DNA of 64,000 nt from Flaccisagitta enflata (Eukaryota > Chaetognatha > Sagittoidea > Aphragmophora). Location: assembly GCA_965153355.1 (NCBI GenBank), contig OZ231127.1, positions 92,380,001 through 92,444,000 on the forward strand, written 5' to 3'. The position numbers were made by a program, and so were the translations under genes. Within the stretch, counting starts at the first letter, position 1. Each line of letters opens with the position of its first letter. The notes under the pieces are model-generated. The model was given only the letters and a program-made list of their open reading frames with translations, was not told the DNA's origin and made no database searches. Of this stretch, positions 51,541-64,000 are shown piece after piece.

Positions 51541-51635
51541 TTGAAAGATCTTTGGCAGAGCTTCAAAATAGTGATGGATGTTGCTATGTTTTTCCCATTG
51601 CTTGGATTTGAAATATTGAAAAACAAGCAGTTCGC

Positions 51636-51849
51636 TTTTTTAGTCGCGTGCTACGCGACTCTACACCCCGCTTTGTCGGTCCGTCCGTCCGTCGGTCCGT
51701 CGGTCCGTCACACTTTACTGTCACACTTTACTTTTTCGGCGTTTATGGGGTTTTTGGCTTTACCGCTCCTGCCCAAATGCTCCACTGACCTCAAATATGG
51801 CCCCTGCCCACCCGCACGCGACTGGGGTAGCCGTGTATCCGGCCTTGTT
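51636..51849 (-). mobile_element. Hairpin/microsatellite element, full copy
   Basis: TTTTT, AGTCGCGTGCTACGCGACT, CTACACCCCGCTTTG, (CGGTCCGT)n, GTCACACTTTACTG duplicated in part, TTTTTCGGCGTTTATGG, GCCCCTGCCCACCCGCACG, CGACTGGGGTAGCC, GTATCCGGCCTTGTT. Confidence 0.9.
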
Positions 51850-52019
51850 TTTTTTTGGCCAAAGTTAACTCCAAAATGACCAAAAGAGCCACGAACTAAG
51901 CAACCAAAAATTGATGAAAACATCGATGACAAGCACATTGGTCGAATTAAACAGAAGAAGAAATGACCAAGACCAAAGATCATGAGATTTATCAATGAGC
52001 AAGTTGATCGCGAACCTGC

Positions 52020-52110
52020 AAAAAGAAGAAGAAGAAGAAGAAGAAGAAGAAGAAGAAGAAGAGGGAGAAGGAGAAGAAGAAGAAGAAGAAGAAGAAGAAG
52101 AAGAAGAAGA
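52020..52110. repeat. (GAA)n microsatellite
   Basis: GAA with GGAGAAGGAG interruption, directly adjoining the coding-like repeat. Confidence 0.95.
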
Positions 52111-52302
52111 ATTAAAATCGCTTTTCATCCATAAAACTACTTCGATGACGATAATTTCATCTATTCTCATCGTCGGTTTTGCTCCAGGCGGCAAACCGGC
52201 AGCTGAGCTTATGGGATCGGCACCCAAAATGAGATTGTTCCCATTAGAGTGCACCATTGCTTGCTCCTTGCTTCCATCATAGTAATCAAACCAAAGACTA
52301 TA
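52111..52302 (-). pseudogene. Coding-like repeat fragment (DYYDGSKEQAMVHSN... RIDEIIVIEVV)
   Basis: Open minus-strand segment of about 63 residues with non-repetitive, protein-like composition: YSLWFDYYDGSKEQAMVHSN, then NLILGADPISSAAGLPPG, then RIDEIIVIEVVLWMKSDF. It runs into poly-Ser from the GAA tract. The homologous but decayed copy is at 50246-50345. Family not recognised; probably part of a dispersed element. Confidence 0.45.
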
Positions 52303-52534
52303 TTCACTGGCGTGAAAAGCTCCTTTTCTGAGTCGATATGAACATAGTGAGGGATTTGTTTTTTGCAAGTGCGCAAAGTAAGCAAAGTGAGCGATGCAAG
52401 CGAACAAACTTAGCAAGGGCAGTAATTTGTGACTAGAAACGGACCCAAACTGTTTTTAGTCACGTGCACGCGACTCTACACCTTGCCGTGTCGGTCGGTA
52501 GGTAGGTCGGTAGGTTGGTCCGTCTGTCCGTCCA

Positions 52535-53047
52535 TCCTGTAGAACATAGGGGGACTTTTGTTTGTCCGTTTTTTCATCCATTTGTTCGTTAGTCCCCCCA
52601 GGCCCTCTTAGGCCTGAAATCTGCCCTCTCAGGCCTGAAATCTACCCTCTCAGGCTTGAAATCTGCCCTCTCAGGCCTTGAATCTGCCCTCTCAGGCCTT
52701 GAATCTGCCCTCTCAGGCCTGAAATCTGCCTTCTCAGGCCTGAAACCTGTCCCCCCAGGCCTCAAATCTCTCCCGCAGATTCAAGGCCTGAGAGGGCAGA
52801 TTTCAAGCCTGAGAGGGCAGATTTCAGGCCTGAGAGGGCAGATTTCAGGCCTGAGAGGGCCTGGGGGGGGAATGACGGACAGACAGACGGACAAACGAAC
52901 GGACGAACAACAGTCCCCCTGTGTTCTACAGGACTTCGTCCTCTTCGGGGCTGCTGCCCTGCTTCCTCTCATTCCAATTTATAACCATGCAAAGCAGGGC
53001 AATGGGTATCGCTGCCCACATATTGCCCTTGGGCGACCTGTTGAAAT
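52535..53047. mobile_element. Foldback element with inverted 20 bp minisatellite arms
   Basis: CCTGTAGAACATAGGGGG, GTTTGTCCG, then (GGCCTGAAATCTGCCCTCTC)-type units to about 52780, immediately inverted (CTGAGAGGGCAGATTTCAGG) to 52865. Then GGACGGACAAAC, GTGTTCTACAGGACTTCGTC, GGGGCTGCTGCCCTGCTTCC and CACATATTGCCCTTGGGCG. Confidence 0.8.
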
Positions 53048-53585
53048 AATGACTTTTTAAGGTTTTTTTTTAAGGGCTTCCAGCTGTCGCATGTGAAAAA
53101 AATCAATAAATAGGTTTATGGTGATTAATGACATGTACAGTCCACACATTTTTAGACACTCAAGTCTGTTTGATCGACTCACTATTGATGTAGCATGACA
53201 TAATAGAGACTGCTATAGCAATACTGTACACTAGGAAGCAAGCAGCACTGAAATTCAAAGTTGCGTGTTTTCCTAGCAACGAGTTACCAAGATACTGGCC
53301 TGAAACAACAAGTTCCAAAGGCCGAATCAATTAAGATACGTTTTACCCAATTCAAATCAGCACAAGTCAAGCTGAGGTAGTGAAAATTAGCGGTACATTT
53401 TTTTACATGTTCCTGACCTCAAAAAGGCATGAAATTTTATATGTGATATCGGACAGAGGTGGTGAAGGGCCACCCGATTTGATTTATGGGAATTGCCCAT
53501 TCCTTGATACCTTCACATTAGAATCGATTTAATTAACCTACTTAAAATAGCTTCCAGTAAACATTTGAAATCGCACAGTTGTTAG
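53048..53585. other. Unannotated interior of the long element
   Basis: AT-rich, no gene or repeat recognised. Confidence 0.4.
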
Positions 53586-53587
53586 TA

Positions 53588-53764
53588 CAGTTAAACCCCG
53601 CTCTAACGGACCCGCCACCAACGAAATTCCGCCTATAACAGATGCAAATTCATGGTCCACTCAAGTTAATTTCTTTTATTTCCTTGATTGGCAATAACAG
53701 AAGTCCGCCTATAACAAAAAAAAATTGTTGGTCCTCACAAATCCGTTTGAGCGGGATTCAACTG
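53588..53764. mobile_element. 177 bp MITE with TA target and CAGTTAAACCCCGCT ends
   Basis: Ends CAGTTAAACCCCGCTCTAAC and the inverse CAGTTGAATCCCGCTCAAAC, flanked by TA on both sides. Internal CCGCCTATAACA occurs twice. A Tc1/mariner (pogo-like) terminus type. Confidence 0.75.
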
Positions 53765-53999
53765 TATGCATCTACACAAACCAAAACTCTAATTTGTTCA
53801 GATTTTTTAAGTCCAGGGTTGTCAGAATATGTACCAATCTGAGGACATGATTTTGCCTATTTGGTCTATGTCGTAAATAGGCGTTGGAGGCTGTTGGCAG
53901 TGTCAGTTACTATATTTTTGGTACTCATTGGATATCATTAGCACCACCCAGGACAGATAAGGCTGTCTCAGTAAGTTCACATTGGTCACCTCTAGTCCC

Positions 54000-54250
54000 T
54001 TAAGGTATTTTAAGGTACGCTTGGGTATTTCAGTACTATAGCGTACTTCAGGGTACTTCAGGGTACTTGAGTTATTTCAGGTACTTTAGGTATTTTAGGG
54101 TACTTTCAGATACTTTTGGTTTTTTTCAGGTATTTTTGAGTATTCTTAGGTATATTTAGGTGTTTTGGGGTATTTTTGGGTATTCTTAGGTGTTATGGGG
54201 TGTTTTGGGGTATTTTTGGGTATTTTGGGTATTTTGGGTATTTTGTCAAC
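54000..54250. repeat. GGGTATTTTT minisatellite
   Basis: Degenerate 10 bp units (TTAGGTATTT, GGGGTATTTT), part of the long element; the inverse array is at 29935-30180. Confidence 0.85.
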
Positions 54251-54612
54251 TTTTTATCGGACAGTTGTTATTGGTTCAGACAGTAATTTCTTTTGGGACT
54301 GACGTTATGTAGTATGACGTTCTGTCGTATGAAGTTGTGTAATTGTGTGTAACGTAGCACGCGACTGTTGGCCTGTTGGGCTTGTTAATCATGAATTATG
54401 CCAAGAGATATTGTCAGCGATTTTCGAGCAATTGTTTAACTAATCTTGAGGCTCAAACTCTAGTTCCTGACTCAAATCCGAGCCTCAGACCATCAAATTT
54501 CTGTAAACAATTGTGCAATAACGGATGTCAAGGTCAATTAGTTTCATGCATCATAAACATGACACAGCTAGTTGCCCAGTTACAGATCAATAAAAAAAAA
54601 AAAACTGATAAA

Positions 54613-54783
54613 ATGATCGTCTCTGTCTCTTACATGGACAATCTCAATGCCATATGAAAGAATTGGGATGCATTGGGCTTCGATTAGCCTCAACATGGTC
54701 ATGTCATTGGACCTGCCATCAGCCCGTAGTATAGAGTTTAAAGCTCGATAATATTTGGCGACGGTTTCCTTTATGCAGCAACC
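54613..54783 (-). mobile_element. Non-LTR retrotransposon fragment (C-terminal region of LINE ORF2)
   Basis: Minus-strand reading GCCIKETVAKYYRALNSILR, then ADGRSNDMTMLRLIEAQC, then IPILSYGIEIVHV. This matches the conserved tail after LINE reverse transcriptase domains (K-F/Y-YRALNSIL, LRLIE-x-x-C-x-P-x-L-x-YG-x-E). Open but isolated: neither flank continues the frame meaningfully. Confidence 0.75.
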
Positions 54784-55103
54784 AAAGTTAAAGTTTCTGT
54801 TGTTGAAGCTTTCTTTCCCTTTTTTTACATCTCCGTCTCTTTTTCTCCTTCTCTCTGTCTCTTTCTCTCTCAAAAACGAATGAATGCCGGAGATTCTCCG
54901 TTGGGAGTGGCCAAATTCTCACGTTATTGTTCCGTCAATCCCTCGATACCTTTTTTCTGCCTTCTCCCTTCTCCTATCTCTTTCCCTTTCCTTTCTCTTT
55001 CTCCGATTCTCATCCGTTGATAGGAGAAGGTCTTTCGTCAGCACAACTACAGTATGGAAAAGCGGTCCGATACCCTCATGATGCCCTTTGATCCCCAGCC
55101 ATA

Positions 55104-55104
55104 T

Positions 55105-55155
<51 letters not shown>
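55104..55155. repeat. (CT)n microsatellite
   Basis: Pure CT run. Confidence 0.96.
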
Positions 55156-55158
<3 letters not shown>

Positions 55159-56455
55159 TCCAGCAATTTATCACAACGGCATTGAGCAACGATGACAGTT
55201 TTCAAGGTGTCGACGATTTTGAAATTCCGCCACCTTGTTAAAATCCAGAGCAATTTGACGCTTGTATATCATCTCGATGAAATGTCCTGACTAGCTGAAT
55301 ACTGTCACGCCCCTTACCAAACACATAGGCTGGCAGGGGTGATTCGGGTGGTCGGAGTGGAGATAGGGCATTTTTCTGCGGGCGTTATGTTTTGGCCGCA
55401 TTATGGGCCCCTGCACTCGCCTCTGAATGCACACACATGTATGAAAAGTAACAATAGCAAGCTATACACAGTTATATATATGTAGGCACAATTGCACACA
55501 CAATCGCCTGATAATCTTCTTTCACGATATCGATCTAAACTTTCTTTAAATGTCATATGCATCTATTTCCTCAATGGGTTTTATTTCATATGTTTTCTCT
55601 CTCTCTCTCTCCCTACCCCTATAAGAAATCCAAAATTTCAACATCCTAAAATTTTAATTCTGACTGCAAATTTGGAATCTGCAGAAAAAACTGACAATTG
55701 AATGTGTTTTTTTTATTTTTTATTTATATTCTAATAAGAAGCTGGTCAAAAGTGCTGTCAATTGTCGCGAAACATACTTTTCTTTTTAATTTCTTTGTAT
55801 GAGGATCATTGAACTTACCTTTTTTGAAAATCTTTAGCGTGAATTTTGATAATGTTCCCGAAGGTATTTTGAAAGAAGAAAAGCACTTTCAACAGATAGT
55901 TTTTCATGCAGATTTCAAATCTGCAGTCAAAATTTTGATTTGAGCGATTTGAAATTTTTGGTTTTCTATTGACCTATGGGAAGTTCAAGGTAAGGCGCGG
56001 CAACCAAGATGTAAACTTTTAAAGCTGAAAATGATGACGATAGAAGCCCAAGACAGCTCCACAACATAAACTGCTTCGAGAATTTCGATTTTTTTGGTTT
56101 TAGTCATTTCAGTACAGGCTAATGAACATATTTGTCAACGGGCTGGTCTGTCTGTTTTATACATTAAGCCACTGAGTTTATTGTGATTACCGATATGAAC
56201 AAAAAGTCAAAATCTTAATTCCGTTCACCGTAAAATAATACCTTCATTCATGCTTATCAATGCCGTTTTGGTTCTTCAAATTCTCGCTTCTATATATGAA
56301 CTCTGCTGATTTTCTAGATACAGTCGAGCTTCACTAGAGCGCACCCGCTAATAAGGCATCCCTCGCCTCAAGGCATGATTTGAGGGTGGAAGAGAAGGAA
56401 AAAGATGAAAAAGCAATACCGATGAGAGCAAAAATGATGATGATGAGGAATGGGT
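55156..56455. other. Unannotated sequence
   Basis: No gene recognised. 55590-55610 short CT run. 56322-56365 (TACAGTCGAGCTTCACTAGA...) resembles a solitary Tc1/mariner-type MITE end. Confidence 0.4.
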
Positions 56456-56459
56456 GGGT

Positions 56460-56605
56460 ATCACCAGTGGGAAAATCGAACTGGTGAGAATTTGTTAAAA
56501 AACAAATTCTTACCAGTGGGATAAAACAATCATCCCACTGGTGAGAATTTTTTTTTTTACAAATTCTTACCAGTGGGAAAAAATCAAATTCTCACCAGTG
56601 GGAAA
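56460..56605. repeat. Alternating inverted copies of AAATTCTTACCAGTGGGA
   Basis: Six copies of an 18-mer (AAATTCT(T/C)ACCAGTGGGA) in alternating orientation within about 145 bp, able to form several cruciforms. Confidence 0.8.
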
Positions 56606-56651
56606 GGAAAAAAGGAAAGAGAAAAAGGAAAGAAGGAAAGAGAAAAAGGAA

Positions 56652-56815
<164 letters not shown>

Positions 56816-56819
56816 GTAA

Positions 56820-57558
56820 AAAATGGTATAAAAAGCCCTTTCCCACAGTACCAAAAAATGGTGAAAATGGTAGATTCATTTTACCGATGACGATGAAGAG
56901 GAATACCGATAATGAAGAGGAGCACCGATGATTATGATGAAAAGGAAGTGAAAGAAACAGGGGGAGACCAAGTGAAATGGAGGGAAGATGATTGAGATAG
57001 TGAAGAAGAAGAGTGAAAAGTCGATTAGCCATCAAATTCATGACAAGAAAAGATCAATGATGCTATGTTGGTGTGTAAAGGACATTTTCAACCTCCTTGT
57101 GCCTTTAGAGTAACACGGCTAAAAATGGATGTTACCATGCTAGTTTCAAAATGAAAATGACGCACTCACTGTTACATTCTTTCTTTTCACACTGTTATCT
57201 TCAACAAAGTCTTTCTTGGAAAGAAATGCAACCCCCATCAAGTTTGCATTGTTAAGATCTTTCCATATCTTCTAAGCACTGCAGTCACTTTCCAGTCTCA
57301 TGCATGGTAATTCAGGTGGCAAGCTGGTTGATGATGACAGAGAGACTGTTTACAATTATTGCAAAAAGTAAAGGAAGATCTTAATTCTTTTTGTCCACGT
57401 TCAGCGGCTAGCGCCTGGCAATATTACATGACAACTGACTCGCTGTAACATCCTTTGGAGCGCAGATCAAATTTGCTGGCTTTTGACCGTTTTCTACTGC
57501 AACTCCAAGGGCATATTTGTTTTAAAGAACGCAACATGATGCGGCATTGACGCAATTC
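56820..57558. other. Unannotated sequence
   Basis: No gene or repeat family recognised. GATGA-rich at 56880-57000. Confidence 0.4.
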
Positions 57559-57835
57559 TTAGTCGCGGATACGTGAGTCTACACGTTGCTAAACTTGCTA
57601 TGTCCGTCCATCTGTCCATCCACCATTTGTCCGTCCATCTGTTGGCCAGTTCATCTGTCCGTCCATTCCTTGGCAATGTTTTTGCCGTTTTGATCGTTTT
57701 CATGGTATTTCAAGTCATACTTAGGTGTGTGTGTGTGGGTATTTTGTGACATATTTTGTGACAAATTTTGTGACGTACTGCTCCAGCCAAACTGTCCGCG
57801 ACTTTTGCCCTGTGTTGGGTTTCCTTTATTTACAA
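57559..57835 (-). mobile_element. Hairpin/microsatellite element, AGTCGCGGA allele
   Basis: AGTCGCGGATACGTGAGT hairpin, GTCCGTCCATCTGTCC core, a TTTTGTGACATA triplet, and GTCCGCGACT at the other end, complementary to AGTCGCGGA of the hairpin. Confidence 0.7.
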
Positions 57836-58319
57836 TCATTGAACATCAAATGGTGTTCTACAGAATCAAAAATGCTCAATTTTTTAATGTAAATTACCAT
57901 TTCTTTTTAATTGGCACCCCACCCCTTGAGCCCATCACTATGAAAGATGAACAATGAAAGAAAATCAGAAAAAGAAAAAAAATAGTCAAGAAATCATAAA
58001 GAATTCGTATCGATGATCGCATCTCAAATGATTATCGATGAAATAAAAGAAAAATCTCAGTGGGATTTAAGTATTTGCCTTTGTGATAGATCGAGTGTGA
58101 AGATTTTTCTGTGCCTTCGGTAGAGAGAGCTTCAAAGCTAAGATATCATTCTTTCTTCAAGACTTTTCTTATTCTCTGTACTCCACCATACTTTTCTTAT
58201 TTTTTTGTCTATCTCTGTCTCTCTCTCTCTCTCTCAAATTTCTCCTCCAGCTCTATTTTTCTCACAGCCCTTCTCTCTTTCTCATTCATGATGAAGATGG
58301 TGATATAATCTCTCTCTTG

Positions 58320-58600
58320 GGGTTTGGCTGGTGAGAACTATCTCAGGAGTGGTTGTGGCAAGGAGGTGATGGTGGAAGTGGTGGTGGTGATGATGGTGAT
58401 GAGAACCATCGGGCGTGGGTTGAGGGTGGATGTGGTGATATTGGTGGTGATAAGAACCTCCGTATGGGTGGTCGTGCAAATTAATGGTGGCGACAGTTGT
58501 GGTGGTAATGCTGATGGTGGTGATACTGATGGTGGTGAGAACCATCGCAGTGGTCTTAGTAATGGGGGGTGGTGGTAGTGGAAAGTGAGAACCATCATAT
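58320..58600. repeat. TGG/GGTGAT-rich minisatellite with GAGAACCATC motifs
   Basis: GGTGGTGATGATGGTGAT-type sequence in which GAGAACCATC or close variants recur five times at roughly 50-120 bp spacing. Open frames across it are low-complexity. Confidence 0.85.
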
Positions 58601-58802
58601 AAATCTTAAGATGAAGAATATGATAATGTTGGCTCAAGGACAAACCCAGATGAAGTGAGTCGCTTTGATCCTTACCCGAAGATTGAGTCAAATTGAGTAG
58701 AATACTTTTTTTCTGAACTTGGTATTCAGCGAAACAGCGCGAACAAAAGCAATTGCAACACAACTTTGTCTTGTAACTGTAGCAGACAACCAGATCCAAT
58801 TC

Positions 58803-59000
58803 TTTTTGGTCGCGACTCTTCGACTCTACACCCCACTTTGTCCGTCCGTCCATCTATCAGTCTGTCCGTCCGTTGGTTGTCAATCAGTTGGTCGGTCACA
58901 TTTTACATTCTTTTTTATCCTTGTTTTTTGACCTCGCTGCTCCTTCACAAATGGCCTGATGACCTCACCGGACTTGGGTAGCCGTGTATCTGGCCTTGTT
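58803..59000 (-). mobile_element. Hairpin/microsatellite element, hairpin degraded
   Basis: GGTCGCGACTCTTCGACT, CTACACCCCACTTTG, (CCGT)n, GTCGGTCACATTTTAC, GGGTAGCCGTGTATCTGGCC, TTGTT. Confidence 0.8.
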
Positions 59001-59177
59001 CTTTTTAATAATGATAAATGTTCAGTGACTATTGTGAGTGACTATTTTGCCTCTTTTATATGAAAGACGGTGTTTTGTGTTATTCCAAATAGTTTTTGAC
59101 GCTTTCAGTGATGATTTATGAGATAAGCTAAATGGGTATTTTTCTTCATGTTAGTGTGAGTCGAAGAGTTTCTTTTT

Positions 59178-64000
<4,823 letters not shown>

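Larger units (their letters stand above)
52453..54386 (-). mobile_element. Second copy of the AACAAGCCC hairpin element (reverse)
   Basis: 3' end at 52453 (TTTTT, AGTCACGTGCACGCGACT, ACACCTTGCCGTGTCGGTC). 5' end at 54386 (inverse of AACAAGCCCAACAGGCC, with CAGTCGCGTGCTACG). It shares GTTGACAAAATACC, the AATACCCAAA array and TTCATAC...AACGTC blocks with 27316-30277. It holds a foldback element (52535-53047) and a MITE (53588-53764). Confidence 0.75.

Noticed and set aside
58338-58853. 171-codon minus-strand frame rich in His/Pro/Ser/Thr
   Set aside because: Half is the TGG minisatellite and half a hairpin element edge; no family resemblance.

Overview
The window is eukaryotic: GT-AG introns in consistent phase, a tRNA-derived SINE piece, hAT, Tc1/mariner-type and other DNA transposon remnants, LINE and LTR-retroelement fragments, and a large share of simple repeats. 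A chondroitin N-acetylgalactosaminyltransferase gene at the right end makes it an animal. The very high microsatellite load and the repeat families suggest an invertebrate, but I cannot name the species or the phylum from the sequence.

Layout. 1-190: end of a foldback repeat. 190-3440: a 3.2 kb minisatellite of 10/20 bp monomers. 4985-8060: foldback elements and minisatellites built on a GGCCTGAAATCTGCCCTCTC-like monomer. 8360-9640: a diverged tandem duplication. 10189-20904: a complex recent rearrangement. A 2.96 kb segment is present twice in direct orientation (10189-13153, 15601-18550), and each copy runs into a 2.33 kb non-autonomous hAT element. The two hAT copies lie in opposite orientations, and the second has a perfect 8 bp target-site duplication. 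21-41 kb: mobile-element relics and long microsatellites (CT/GA, CA, CTTT, CAA, GAA, CATACTTA). 42.9-47.0 kb: a gene-like cluster with a spliced small type I membrane-protein gene, a single-exon small membrane protein and, on the opposite strand, a 507-codon retrovirus-like integrase without a reverse transcriptase. 47.0-59 kb: a 520 bp Tc1/mariner-type MITE, an 850 bp CT tract, nested elements and a LINE fragment. 59178-64000 (minus): the last four exons of a CSGALNACT-family gene, running off the right end.

The strongest non-genic signal is a set of short mobile elements of about 90-250 bp (15 or more copies, plus two of 1.9-3 kb). They begin with AACAAGGCC or AACAAGCCC, have a tetranucleotide microsatellite core, and end with a hairpin followed by AAAAA. 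The hairpin stem and a motif near the opposite end change together between copies, so that the 5' motif can pair with the 3' hairpin arm. Copies also sit head to tail. I read this as a Helitron/Helentron-like superfamily that carries and spreads microsatellites.

Genes and likely genes: the CSGALNACT gene (high confidence); the 42.9 kb membrane-protein gene (moderate to high); the 45 kb membrane protein (moderate); the integrase ORF (high as a family call, uncertain as a functional gene); a possible secreted-peptide exon at 32.9 kb (low). Nearly all other long open frames here are translations of microsatellites.
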